Below, piece after piece: positions 18,904-27,404 of a DNA stretch of 64,000 nucleotides (the first letter of the stretch is position 1; every line of letters starts with the position of its first letter). Made by a program: the position numbers and the translations under genes. The DNA comes from Halomonas sp. 328 (GTDB taxonomy: Bacteria; Pseudomonadota; Gammaproteobacteria; Pseudomonadales; Halomonadaceae), in NCBI RefSeq assembly GCF_015645095.1, contig NZ_JADOTW010000007.1, forward strand, positions 62,001 through 126,000, in the 5' to 3' direction. A model generated the notes under the pieces. It was not told where the DNA came from. It did no database searches and was given only the letters and a program-made list of their open reading frames with translations.

Positions 18904-20145
18904 ATGACCCGACGCATTGCTATCGTAGGGGCCGGTCAGTCCGGCCTGCAGACCGGCATCGGCCTGCTCAAGAGCGGTTACCAGGTGACCCTGCTCTCCA
19001 ACCGTACCGGTGAACAGATCCGCCAGGGGCGGGTGATGTCGAGCCAGTGCATGTTCGATCAGGCGCTGCAGACCGAGCGCGACCTGGGGCTGAACTTCTG
19101 GGAGGACGAGTGCCCGCCGGTGGAGGGCATCGGCATGACGGTGCCCCACCCGGAGCGGGCCGGCGCCAAGCTGATCGACTGGGCCGCGCCCCTGGAGCGC
19201 TACGCCCAGTCGGTGGATCAGCGCCTCAAGATGCCGGTCTGGATGGAAGCGTTCGAGCGCCTGGGGGGCGAGCTGGTGATTCGCGACGCCGGCATCGAGG
19301 AGCTGGAAGAACTGGCCGCCAGCCACGACCTGGTGCTGGTGGCCGCGGGCAAGGGCGATATCGTGCGGCTCTTCGAGCGCGATGCCGAGCGGTCGCGCTT
19401 CGACAAGCCCCAGCGGGCCCTGGCCCTCACCTATGTGCAGGGCATGACGCCCCGGGAGGACTTCTCCCGGGTGGCCTTCAACCTGATCCCCGGCGTCGGC
19501 GAATACTTCGTCTTCCCGTCCCTGACCCTCAACGGCCCCTGCGAGATCATGGTCTTCGAAGGGGTGCCCGGTGGGCCCATGGACTGCTGGCAGGAGGTCA
19601 CCACCCCCGAGCAGCACCTGGCCAAGAGCCTGGAGCTGCTGCGCACCTATGCGCCCTGGGAAGCGGCGCGCTGCCAGGACGTGCAGCTCACCGACGACAA
19701 CGGCATCCTCGCCGGGCGCTTCCCGCCCACGGTGCGCAAGCCGGTGGCGACCCTGCCGTCGGGGCGCCAGGTGCTGGGCATCGCCGATGCCCTGGTGGTC
19801 AATGACCCCATCACCGGTCAGGGCTCCAACAACGGCGCCAAGTGCAGCCGCGTCTACCTGGACGCCATCCTGGCCCGGGGTGATGCTCCCTTCGATCGGG
19901 CCTGGATGGAGGCCACCTTCGAGTCCTACTGGCGCTATGCCAAGGACGTGGTGAGCTGGACCAACAGCCTTCTGCTGCCGCCTGCCGAGCACATCCTCGA
20001 GCTACTGGACGCCGCCCAGCATGCCCCGGAGCTGGCCTCGATGCTGGCCAACGGCTTCGATAACCCCCCCGACTACCTGCCCTGGTGGCTCGATGCCAAG
20101 GCCTGCCGCCACCTGATCAACGAACAGCTCAAGCTGGAGGCCTGA
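18904..20145 (+). CDS. iifC: StyA-like FAD-dependent indole monooxygenase (IifC-like)
   Basis: This 413-residue group E flavoprotein monooxygenase is similar to styrene monooxygenase StyA. It has the FAD loop IAIVGAGQSG at residues 5-14, a YDLVLVAAGKG-like segment (HDLVLVAAGKGD), DKPQRALALTYVQG and a GIADALVVNDPITGQGSNNG block near residue 290-310. It uses reduced FAD from the reductase encoded two bases downstream to epoxidise indole to the 2,3-oxide or dihydrodiol. Size matches StyA (about 415). Styrene or another aryl alkene is possible in principle, but the flanking iifA, iifB and ant genes favour indole. Confidence 0.83.
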   Translation: MTRRIAIVGAGQSGLQTGIGLLKSGYQVTLLSNRTGEQIRQGRVMSSQCMFDQALQTERDLGLNFWEDECPPVEGIGMTVPHPERAGAKLIDWAAPLERYAQSVDQRLKMPVWMEAFERLGGELVIRDAGIEELEELAASHDLVLVAAGKGDIVRLFERDAERSRFDKPQRALALTYVQGMTPREDFSRVAFNLIPGVGEYFVFPSLTLNGPCEIMVFEGVPGGPMDCWQEVTTPEQHLAKSLELLRTYAPWEAARCQDVQLTDDNGILAGRFPPTVRKPVATLPSGRQVLGIADALVVNDPITGQGSNNGAKCSRVYLDAILARGDAPFDRAWMEATFESYWRYAKDVVSWTNSLLLPPAEHILELLDAAQHAPELASMLANGFDNPPDYLPWWLDAKACRHLINEQLKLEA

Positions 20146-20147
20146 TC

Positions 20148-20669
20148 ATGACTACCCTGACCGCATCCAAGCCGGCCGTGGCGGTTGGCGCCGAGGCCCT
20201 GGACCCCCGGGCCCTGCGCCAGACCCTGGGCCATTTCGCCACCGGCGTGACCGTGGTGACCACGACGGGGGAGGGCGGCGAGCCCATCGGCATCACCGCC
20301 AACTCCTTCTCTTCGCTCTCCCTGGATCCGCCTTTGATCCTGTGGAGCCTGGGCGTGCAGTCGCCCAGCCTTGCCGCCTTCGCCGAGGGGCGCCACTTCG
20401 CGGTGAATATCCTCGCCGCCCAGCAGGAGGCGCTGGCCATGCAGTTCGCCCGCCCCGCCGAGGACAAGTTTGCCGGCGTCGCGGTGCAGACCAGTGCCGA
20501 GGGGGTGCCGCTGCTGGCGGATAGCCTGGCGCGCCTGGAGTGCCGCGTCGAGTTCACTCGCCTGGCCGGGGATCATCTGCTGATCGTCGGACGGGTGCTG
20601 CGCTTCGCCAGCGAGGCGGGCGAGCCGCTGCTCTTCTACCAGGGGGGCTTTCAGCGCCTCTGCGCCTGA
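20148..20669 (+). CDS. iifD: NAD(P)H:flavin oxidoreductase, monooxygenase partner (IifD-like)
   Basis: This 173-residue flavin_reduct family protein has LRQTLGHFATGVTVVTT and GITANSFSSLSLDPPLILWSL, the standard signature of StyB/HpaC-type reductases. It supplies reduced FAD to IifC. The ATG at 20148 is two bases after the iifC stop and follows GGAGGCCTGATC at the end of iifC. A short hairpin (CCCCGGGGC and CCGGCCCCGGG region, 20678-20702) follows the stop before the next gene. Confidence 0.85.
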   Translation: MTTLTASKPAVAVGAEALDPRALRQTLGHFATGVTVVTTTGEGGEPIGITANSFSSLSLDPPLILWSLGVQSPSLAAFAEGRHFAVNILAAQQEALAMQFARPAEDKFAGVAVQTSAEGVPLLADSLARLECRVEFTRLAGDHLLIVGRVLRFASEAGEPLLFYQGGFQRLCA

Positions 20670-20733
20670 GCCTGCCCGCCCCGGGGCCGTCCGGCCCCGG
20701 GCCATAACAACAACAGCCATGTGAGATCATCCG

Positions 20734-21621
20734 ATGAAAGGAACTGCACTGCGAGGCGGGATCGCCGGCCTGGCCCTGCTGGCCGCGGCCTCGGCCCAGG
20801 CCACCGAGGGGGGCGGGTCGAGCTACCCCATGGGGGCCGAAAACTTCCTGATGGGGGCCCTGCCGTCGCCGGGCGTCTATCCGCTGCTCTACGCCAACCA
20901 CTATGCCGCCGATGCGTTCCGCGACGGCCAGGGGAATCGCCTGCCCATCGACTTCCGGCTCAGGGCCAATGTGCTGGCGCCGCGCCTGCTCTGGGTCACC
21001 GAGCAGACCCTGTGGGGCGGTCAACTGGCCTTCGCCGGCCTCTTTCCGCTGGTCGACCTGGATGTCACCGTCAATGGCCAGCACGATAGTGCGCGGGGCC
21101 TGGGGGATATCGACCTGACCATGGCCCTGGCCTATCACCATAGCCCTCACCTGCATAGCGCCGTGGGGGTCGACCTCTTCGTGCCCACCGGCAGCTTCGA
21201 TGCCGGCCGCCTGGCCAATCTCGGTCGCAACTACTGGACCGTGCAGGGAGTCTATGCGCTCTCCCGGGTCGACCCCGAGGGGCTCAACTGGGATCTCAAG
21301 GTGATGTATGACTACAACTTCGAGAACAGCGACACCCACTACCAGTCGGGCCAGGAGCTGCATGCCGACTACGCCCTGGGCTATGCGCTGCGCCCCAATT
21401 GGGTCGCGGGGGTGGGGGGCTACGCCTACCGGCAGGTCACCGATGATCGCCTCAACGGGGTCGAGATCGGCAATCGCGGCCGGGCCTTCGCCATTGGCCC
21501 GTCGCTGAAGTGGGACAACGGCCAGGGCGCCTTCGTGACCCTCAAGTATGAGCGGGAGTTCGCCGTCCAGAATCGCCCCCAGGGGGATTCCCTGTGGCTC
21601 AAGGCGAGCCTGCCGTTCTGA
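20734..21621 (+). CDS. Outer-membrane protein of the phenol MetA degradation family
   Basis: This 295-residue protein has a signal peptide (cleavage near residue 23, SAQA) and alternating-hydrophobicity beta strands ending in an aromatic residue (WLKASLPF), as outer-membrane barrels do. GGSSYPMGAENFLMGALPSPG and LGDIDLTMALAYHH match the Phenol_MetA_deg family found in aromatic catabolic operons. It probably lets hydrophobic substrate such as indole through the outer membrane. It is the last gene of the iif operon, 64 bases after the reductase, and is followed by a terminator. Confidence 0.85.
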   Translation: MKGTALRGGIAGLALLAAASAQATEGGGSSYPMGAENFLMGALPSPGVYPLLYANHYAADAFRDGQGNRLPIDFRLRANVLAPRLLWVTEQTLWGGQLAFAGLFPLVDLDVTVNGQHDSARGLGDIDLTMALAYHHSPHLHSAVGVDLFVPTGSFDAGRLANLGRNYWTVQGVYALSRVDPEGLNWDLKVMYDYNFENSDTHYQSGQELHADYALGYALRPNWVAGVGGYAYRQVTDDRLNGVEIGNRGRAFAIGPSLKWDNGQGAFVTLKYEREFAVQNRPQGDSLWLKASLPF

Positions 21622-21648
21622 TTCAGTCAGTGCATATCTTTCGAAAAA

Positions 21649-21684
21649 GGCACCGTTCGCCCCGGCGACGGTGCCTTTCTCTTT
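21649..21684 (+). terminator. Rho-independent terminator of the iif operon
   Basis: GGCACCG and CGGTGCC pair outside a second stem TCGCC/GGCGA, with one bulged T. AAAAA precedes and TTTCTCTTT follows. Confidence 0.85.
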
Positions 21685-21754
21685 GGTCGTATGGGTTCTT
21701 TAAAGATGTTAACTATCAGTGGGTTATATGCCCGCTCCGGGGGTGGAGAAAAAG

Positions 21755-21783
21755 TGCATAGCGTTCCTCCAAGAACTGCATAG
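21755..21783 (+). promoter_or_regulatory. Direct repeats in front of antABC, predicted AraC-type activator sites
   Basis: GTGCATAGCG and CTGCATAGTG share TGCATAG at 21755 and 21777, 22 bases apart (two helical turns). The repeats lie just upstream of CCTAAGGTG (21803-21811), the same candidate -10 context as before the iif operon. Confidence 0.6.
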
Positions 21784-21847
21784 TGAGCCCTGGGGAAGGG
21801 CGCCTAAGGTGAGTCGTACCAAAACAGCAACAAGACGGTAACGACCG

Positions 21848-23236
21848 ATGACAGCATATCGCTCCCTCCCCGAATGGCAGGCGTTCATCGAGAAGTGCAT
21901 CGATTTCCGCCCCGATAACGGCGTCTATCGTGTCTCCCGTGACATGTTCACCGATCAGGCCCTCTTCGATCTCGAAATGGAACTGATCTTCGAAAAGCAG
22001 TGGATCTTTGCCTGCCACGAGAGCCAGATCCCGAACAACAACGACTTCATCACCATGCAGGCCGGCCGCCAGCCGATGATCATCACCCGCGACGGCAAGG
22101 GCGAGCTGCGCGCGCTGGCCAACACCTGCCAGCACCGCGGCGCCACCCTGACCCGGGTCGGCAAGGGCAACCAGTCCACCTTCACCTGCCCGTTCCACGC
22201 CTGGTGCTACAAGTCCGACGGCCGCCTGGTCAAGGTCAAGGCGCCGAGCGAATACCCCGCCGACTTCGACAAGGCCAGCCGTGGCCTGAGCCAGGCGCGC
22301 ATCGAAAGCTACCGTGGCTTCGTCTTCATCAGCCTGGACACCGAGTCCAGCGTCGGCCTCGAGGAATTCCTCGGCGACACCAAGCTGTTCTTCGACATGA
22401 TGGTGGAGCAGGCGGAAGACGGTGAGCTGGAGGTGCTGCCCGGCGAGTCCCGCTACACCTTCAACGCCAACTGGAAGCTGCAGAACGAGAACGGCCTGGA
22501 CGGTTATCACGTCAGCACCGTCCACTACAACTACGTCTCCACCGTGCAGCATCGCCGCGAGCTGGAGGCCCAGAAGCACGGCAGCGGCGGCGATACCCTC
22601 GACTACAGCAAGCTGGGCGCCGGCGACAAGGACACCGATGACGGCTGGTTCTCCTTCACCAACGGTCACAGCCTGCTGTTCAGCGACATGCCCAACCCCC
22701 AGGTGCGCCCCGGCTATGCCGCGGTGATGCCGCGCCTGCTGGAGCAGCACCCCCAGGAGCGCGCCGAGTGGACCATGCACCGCCTGCGCAACCTGAACAT
22801 CTACCCCAGCCTCTTCTTCATGGACCAGATCAGCTCCCAGCTGCGCATCGTGCGCCCGGTGGCCTGGAACAAGACCGAGGTAATCAGCCTCTGCCTGGGC
22901 GTGAAGGGCGAGTCCGACGCCGACCGCGAGAACCGCATTCGCCAGTTCGAGGACTTCTTCAATGTCTCCGGCATGGGCACCCCCGATGACCTGGTGGAGT
23001 TCCGCGAGCAGCAGCGCGGCTTCGAGGCGCGGGCCACCGAGTGGAACGACATCTCCCGGGGCCATGAGCACTGGCAGTACGCCGAGACCCACAACAGCCA
23101 GGTGCTGGGTATCCAGCCGGTGATCACCGGTACCGAGTTCACTCACGAGGGCCTCTACGTCAACCAGCACGGCACCTGGCAGCGCCTGCTGCTCGAGGGC
23201 CTCGAGAAGAAAGCACTCAAGCTCCAGGAGGTGTAA
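21848..23236 (+). CDS. antA: Anthranilate 1,2-dioxygenase, large (alpha) subunit
   Basis: This 462-residue Rieske non-haem iron oxygenase converts anthranilate to catechol with spontaneous loss of CO2 and ammonia. The Rieske motif CQHRGATLTRVGKG then CPFHAW is at about residues 95-118, and the mononuclear iron site is in the NENGLDGYHVSTVHYNY segment near residue 214-230 (Asp, His, His). The N-terminus (FRPDNGVYRVSRDMFTD) and the CYKSDGRLVKVKAPSEYP block resemble AntA more than BenA. It is followed three bases later by the small subunit. A benzoate dioxygenase cannot be fully ruled out, but kynureninase and iif genes nearby supply anthranilate. Confidence 0.87.
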   Translation: MTAYRSLPEWQAFIEKCIDFRPDNGVYRVSRDMFTDQALFDLEMELIFEKQWIFACHESQIPNNNDFITMQAGRQPMIITRDGKGELRALANTCQHRGATLTRVGKGNQSTFTCPFHAWCYKSDGRLVKVKAPSEYPADFDKASRGLSQARIESYRGFVFISLDTESSVGLEEFLGDTKLFFDMMVEQAEDGELEVLPGESRYTFNANWKLQNENGLDGYHVSTVHYNYVSTVQHRRELEAQKHGSGGDTLDYSKLGAGDKDTDDGWFSFTNGHSLLFSDMPNPQVRPGYAAVMPRLLEQHPQERAEWTMHRLRNLNIYPSLFFMDQISSQLRIVRPVAWNKTEVISLCLGVKGESDADRENRIRQFEDFFNVSGMGTPDDLVEFREQQRGFEARATEWNDISRGHEHWQYAETHNSQVLGIQPVITGTEFTHEGLYVNQHGTWQRLLLEGLEKKALKLQEV

Positions 23237-23239
23237 GTC

Positions 23240-23725
23240 ATGAGCCAGCAGCAAGCCATCGAGCAGTTCCTCTATCGGGTCGCCGAGTATTGCGACAACC
23301 AGGAGTGGGACGCCTACCTCGAGCAGTTCGCCCCGGAGTGCGAGTTCCATATTCCCCAGTGGAAGGGCGAGCACGAGGTCACCAGCGACCCCAAGCGCGA
23401 GATGTCGCTGATGTACTACGCCGATCGCACCGGCATCGAGGATCGTATCTTCCGTCTGCGCACCGGCAAGTCCGCGGCCTCCACGCCGATGCCGCGCACC
23501 CTGCACCTGATCAATAACGTACGCCTGGCGACCCGCGAGGATGGCCAGGTGCAGGTTAAGGTGAACTGGGTGACCCACTTCCATCGCTTCGGCGAGAGCG
23601 GCCACTTCTTCGGCACCGCCGACTACACCCTGCGCGGCGACGGCGACGACTGGAAGATCACCCGCAAGCACACCGTGCTGCTCAACGACAAGATCGATTC
23701 CGTCCTGGATTTCTACCACGTCTGA
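23240..23725 (+). CDS. antB: Anthranilate 1,2-dioxygenase, small (beta) subunit
   Basis: This 161-residue beta subunit of the ring-hydroxylating dioxygenase has the NTF2-like fold of the family, with EQFLYRVAEYCDNQEWDAYL at the N-terminus and TPMPRTLHLINNVRL in the middle. It has a structural role in the hexamer. It starts three bases after antA, after CCAGGAGGTG, and is followed by the reductase gene 19 bases on. Confidence 0.88.
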   Translation: MSQQQAIEQFLYRVAEYCDNQEWDAYLEQFAPECEFHIPQWKGEHEVTSDPKREMSLMYYADRTGIEDRIFRLRTGKSAASTPMPRTLHLINNVRLATREDGQVQVKVNWVTHFHRFGESGHFFGTADYTLRGDGDDWKITRKHTVLLNDKIDSVLDFYHV

Positions 23726-23744
23726 TTGCGCTGGAGGGCGAGTC

Positions 23745-24761
23745 ATGCACAACACAGCCGCCATCGTCTTTCGGGACGGCACCACCCGCTTCGTCAAGGT
23801 CGACGCCAACGAGCTGCTGATGGACGCCGCGCAGCGCCACGGGGTCAACCTGCCGGTGGATTGCCGGGAAGGGGTCTGCGGGACCTGCCGCTGCCTGCGC
23901 GAGTCCGGCGAGGTCGAGGTCGAGTACATCGACGAGGAGGCCCTGACCGAGGAGGAGATCGCCGACGGGCATGTGCTGGCCTGCCAGACTCGCCTGCGCT
24001 CCAGTCAGGCCTCCTTCTACTTCGATATCGACTCCACGGTCTGCAGCGTGGCCACCGAGGTGCACGACGGCACCGTCACTGCCGTGGAGGCGGTCTCCGA
24101 CGGCGCCGCCATCCTCGAGATCACCCTCGACGACCCGGCCCAGGCCCTGCCTTATCTGCCCGGCCAGTATGCGCGGATCGAGGTGCCGGGCTCCGATGAG
24201 TGGCGCGCCTACTCCTTCGCCACCGCGGCGGTGAAAGAGGGCAAGCTGCGCTTCTTGATTCGCCTGCTGCCCAGCGGGGTGATGAGCGATTACCTGCGCG
24301 ACCGGGCCAAGGTGGGCGATGCCATCTCCCTGGAAGCGCCCCTGGGCGCCTTCTATCTGCGCGAGGTGCAGGCCCCGCTGCTGATGGTGGCCGGCGGTAC
24401 CGGCCTCTCCGCCTTCCTCGGCATGCTCGAGGAGCTGGCCGAGAAGGGCGAGTGCACCCAGCCGATTCGCCTCGCCTATGGGGTGACCCAGGAGCAGGAC
24501 CTGAGCGAGCTCGATCGCCTCGAGGCCTTTACCCGCACCCTTCCCGACTTCGCCTTCGACACCGTGGTGATGAATCCCTCGGAGGCGTGGCAGGGCAACA
24601 AGGGGGTGGTCTGCGATCTCTTCGACCTCGACTTCCTGGCCCGGCCCTTCGATGCCTACCTGTGCGGGCCGCCGCCGATGATCGAGGCCACCAAGCAGTG
24701 GCTCGCCGAGCGCGAGGTGGGCGAGCACCGCGTCTTCTTCGAGAAATTCGTTTCCAGTTGA
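23745..24761 (+). CDS. antC: Anthranilate 1,2-dioxygenase, reductase component
   Basis: This 338-residue electron-transfer protein has an N-terminal plant-type [2Fe-2S] ferredoxin domain (CREGVCGTCRC near residues 41-51, then CQT near 81), a central FAD domain (RAYSFAT near 155) and a C-terminal NAD domain (MVAGGTGLSAFLGML near 213; CGPPPMIEATKQWL near 308). It passes electrons from NADH to the Rieske centre of AntAB. A small GGCCCTG/CAGGGCC hairpin (24762-24782) lies in the 78-base gap before catA. Confidence 0.9.
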   Translation: MHNTAAIVFRDGTTRFVKVDANELLMDAAQRHGVNLPVDCREGVCGTCRCLRESGEVEVEYIDEEALTEEEIADGHVLACQTRLRSSQASFYFDIDSTVCSVATEVHDGTVTAVEAVSDGAAILEITLDDPAQALPYLPGQYARIEVPGSDEWRAYSFATAAVKEGKLRFLIRLLPSGVMSDYLRDRAKVGDAISLEAPLGAFYLREVQAPLLMVAGGTGLSAFLGMLEELAEKGECTQPIRLAYGVTQEQDLSELDRLEAFTRTLPDFAFDTVVMNPSEAWQGNKGVVCDLFDLDFLARPFDAYLCGPPPMIEATKQWLAEREVGEHRVFFEKFVSS

Positions 24762-24839
24762 GGCCCTGGGCCTATCAGGGCCCCAGTACCGGCCCGGGTG
24801 GCCACCTCCGTCCCAAGAATGACAACGAGAGACTTGACC

Positions 24840-25775
24840 ATGACCGTAAAGATTTTCGATAGCGCCGATGTCCAGAGCTTCCTCAGCAAGGTGGCCGGTT
24901 TCGACCAGGCCGGCGGCAGCGAGCGCGCCAAGCAGATCCTGCATCGCCTGCTCAGCGATGTGTACCAGCTGATCGACGACTATGACGTCACCCCGGAGGA
25001 GTTCTGGTCGGCGGTGAGCCTGATGAACGAGCTCGGCAAGGAGACCCAGTTCGGCCTGCTGGCCCCGGGCCTGGGCTTCGATCACTACCTGGACATGCGC
25101 ATGGATGCCGCCGATGCCGAGGCCGGCCTGACCGGCGGCACCCCGCGCACCATCGAGGGTCCCCTCTACGTGGCCGGTGCCCCGGTCTGCGAGGTCGAGG
25201 CCCGTCTGGACGATGGCAGCGACACCGACAGCGAGGTGATGTGGCTGACCGGCCAGGTGCGCGACACCCAGGGCAACCCCATTCCCCATGCCCAGGTCGA
25301 GGTGTGGCACGCCAACGCCAAGGGCGGCTACTCCTTCTTCGACCCGTCGCAGTCCGAGTACCACCTGCGTCGTACCATCATCGCCGATGCCGAGGGGCGC
25401 TATCACGCCCGCAGCATCATCCCCTCCGGTTACGGCGTGCCCAAGGGCAGCCCCACCGACCAGGTGCTCGCCGCCCTGGGCCGTCATGGCCAGCGTCCGG
25501 CACATATCCACTTCTTTATCTCGGCGCCGGGCCACCGTCACCTGACCACCCAGATCAACCTGGCCGGTGACGAGTACACCTGGGATGACTTCGCCTTCGC
25601 CACCCGCGAGGAACTGGTGGTCGATGCCAAGCGCATCGAGGACCCCAGCGAAGCCGAACTGCGTGGCCTGAGTGGCCCCTTCACCGAGGTGGTCTTCGAC
25701 GTGGAACTGGCCAAGACCGAGGACCCCGAGCAGCAGGCCCGCCACAAGCGCCCGCGTGCCCTGGAAGACGGCTGA
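24840..25775 (+). CDS. catA: Catechol 1,2-dioxygenase
   Basis: This 311-residue intradiol dioxygenase opens catechol to cis,cis-muconate. The Fe(III) ligands are visible: Tyr in FDPSQSEYHLRR (near residue 177; a neighbouring GGYSFFD Tyr also exists), Tyr in IPSGYGVPKG and the two His of RPAHIHFF (near residues 220-224). The N-terminal helical linker domain used for dimerisation is present. I chose 24840 (MTVKIFDS) over 24798 because it matches the family start. catB and catC are not in the window, so muconate must be processed by genes elsewhere. Confidence 0.95.
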   Translation: MTVKIFDSADVQSFLSKVAGFDQAGGSERAKQILHRLLSDVYQLIDDYDVTPEEFWSAVSLMNELGKETQFGLLAPGLGFDHYLDMRMDAADAEAGLTGGTPRTIEGPLYVAGAPVCEVEARLDDGSDTDSEVMWLTGQVRDTQGNPIPHAQVEVWHANAKGGYSFFDPSQSEYHLRRTIIADAEGRYHARSIIPSGYGVPKGSPTDQVLAALGRHGQRPAHIHFFISAPGHRHLTTQINLAGDEYTWDDFAFATREELVVDAKRIEDPSEAELRGLSGPFTEVVFDVELAKTEDPEQQARHKRPRALEDG

Positions 25776-25781
25776 CGGCCT

Positions 25782-25808
25782 CCCCCCACCCCCCGGCGGG
25801 GGTGGGGG
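25782..25808 (+). terminator. GC hairpin between catA and TRAP system C
   Basis: A C-run and G-run (CCCCCACCCCC with GGGGGTGGGGG) pair across CGGC. There is no T-run, so it is probably an attenuator or processing hairpin between catA and the TRAP genes and not a strict end of transcription. Confidence 0.4.
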
Positions 25809-25843
25809 ATTCGCTCTCCATAACAACACTAGAGAGACACCCC

Positions 25844-26827
25844 ATGACACCCATCAAGACCCTGTTGAGTACCGCCGTGGCGGCTTCCCTGGTCCTCGGC
25901 GCTACCACCGCCCAGGCCCGCGACTTCCGCCTGGGACTGATCACCCCGCCCCAGCACCTCTGGTCCACCGAGGCCGTGGCCTTCGCCGAGAGCCTGCACG
26001 AGCGCTCCGGCGGCGAGCATAGCGTCAGCGTCTTCCCGGCCCAGCAGCTCGGCAACGAGGCCCAGATGGTTCAGCAGCTGCAGACCGGGGCGCTCGACAT
26101 GGCCTTCCTGACCATCGCCGAGATCTCCAACCGGATCCCTGACTTCGGTGCCCTCTATGCCCCCTATCTGGTCGATGACGTCGACCACGCCGCCCGTCTG
26201 CTGCGTTCCGACGCCGCCGGCGAGCTGCTCGAGCTGATGCCCCAGGGCGTGGGCCTGATCGGCGTCGGCTACGGCATGGTGGGCATGCGCCAGGTGCTCT
26301 CCCGGGCACCCATCGAGAGCCAGGCCGACATGCGCGGCAAGCGGCTGCGCATTACCCCCTTCGAGCCGATCCGCGACTTCTACACCGCCACCGGCGCGGC
26401 CCCGGCGCCGCTGCCGCTGCTCGAGGTCTATGACGCCCTGGCCAACGGCCAGGTGGACGCCATCGACATGGATTTCGATTCGATCCTGATCCTCAAATTC
26501 CACGAGCAGGCCCCCAACCTGCTGATCTCCAACCACATGATGTTTCCCATGGTGGGCGTGGTCTCGGGGCGGGTCTGGCGCGAGCTTTCCGCCGAAGACC
26601 GCGAGCTGATCGAGACCACCATGGCCGAGCACCTGGAGAACGTGTTGAGCGGCTTCCAGGCCATGGACGCCGCCCAGGAGGCGGAGATCCGCGAGCTCGA
26701 CCTCAATATCGTCGAAGCCGATGCGGCGTTCTTCAGCGATGCCATCGCCGAGTGGGAAGCCACCTGGGGCGACAAGGCCCCGCGACTGACGATGCTTCGC
26801 GAGGAAGCCGACCGCCTACGTGAATGA
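25844..26827 (+). CDS. TRAP transporter substrate-binding protein, DctP family (system C)
   Basis: This 327-residue binding protein has a signal peptide ending near residue 25 (TTAQA, then RDFRLGLITP). It is a close paralogue of the system A protein at 6137: both have RSGGEHSVSVFPxQQLGNEAQMVQ-type blocks, the ligand Arg in MRGKRLRITPFEPIRDF and VYDALANGQVDAIDMDF. It starts 68 bases after catA, which suggests transport of anthranilate or a related aromatic acid. The ATG at 25844 follows CTAGAGAGACACCCC; the frame back to 25802 has no ribosome site. Confidence 0.92.
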   Translation: MTPIKTLLSTAVAASLVLGATTAQARDFRLGLITPPQHLWSTEAVAFAESLHERSGGEHSVSVFPAQQLGNEAQMVQQLQTGALDMAFLTIAEISNRIPDFGALYAPYLVDDVDHAARLLRSDAAGELLELMPQGVGLIGVGYGMVGMRQVLSRAPIESQADMRGKRLRITPFEPIRDFYTATGAAPAPLPLLEVYDALANGQVDAIDMDFDSILILKFHEQAPNLLISNHMMFPMVGVVSGRVWRELSAEDRELIETTMAEHLENVLSGFQAMDAAQEAEIRELDLNIVEADAAFFSDAIAEWEATWGDKAPRLTMLREEADRLRE

Positions 26828-26837
26828 GGGTGACGTC

Positions 26838-27404
26838 ATGCTGTCACGACTTTCCGACCGACTGGCCAAGGGAGAAGAGATCGCCGCCGCCGCCCTGGCG
26901 GCGGCGGTGACCCTGCTGATCCTGGTCAATGTGGCCTTCCGCGCCGCGGGCAGCCCCATCTACTGGATCAGCGAGCTGGCCATCTACGCCATGATCTGGA
27001 TGACCCTGCTGATCGCCAGCGCGGTCTTCAAGCGGCGTCAGGGGATCGCCGTGACCCTGTTCACGGACCTCTTGCCGAGCTCCCTGCAGCGCCTGGTCGG
27101 AGTCTTCGTGGACCTCATGGTGGCGGGCTTCGCGCTGGTGCTTCTGGTGCTCTGCTGGCGCTGGTATCAGCCGCTGGCCCTGTGGCAGGCCGGCTTCGAT
27201 GTGCAGGCCTTCCAGGGCGAGACCTTCAACTTCATCTACGCCGAGAACACCTCGACCCTGGGCATCAAGAAGTTCTGGGTGTGGCTGATCCTGCCCTGGT
27301 TCGCCGCCTCCCTGCTGCTGCATGGCCTGGTCAACCTCGGCCAGGCCCTGCGTGGCCTGGGTCAGCCGGTATCCCATTCCACTCGAGAGGAGGTGGCCCG
27401 ATGA
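26838..27404 (+). CDS. TRAP transporter small permease, DctQ family (system C)
   Basis: This 188-residue four-helix membrane protein has LILVNVAFRAAGSPIYWISELAIYAMIWMTLL-type DctQ core (quoted in part: SPIYWISELAIYAMIWM) and VLLVLCWRWYQPLALW. It is a paralogue of the protein at 7168. The ATG at 26838 follows TGAGGGTGACGTC. Unlike systems A, B and E there is no hairpin between dctP and dctQ; the gap is only 10 bases. It overlaps the large permease gene by four bases. Confidence 0.9.
   Translation: MLSRLSDRLAKGEEIAAAALAAAVTLLILVNVAFRAAGSPIYWISELAIYAMIWMTLLIASAVFKRRQGIAVTLFTDLLPSSLQRLVGVFVDLMVAGFALVLLVLCWRWYQPLALWQAGFDVQAFQGETFNFIYAENTSTLGIKKFWVWLILPWFAASLLLHGLVNLGQALRGLGQPVSHSTREEVAR

Noticed and set aside
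21716-23929. 737-codon open frame on the - strand opposite antAB
   Set aside because: High-GC antisense shadow: low-complexity His/Val/Gly/Leu composition, no family similarity, and it lies across antA and antB.
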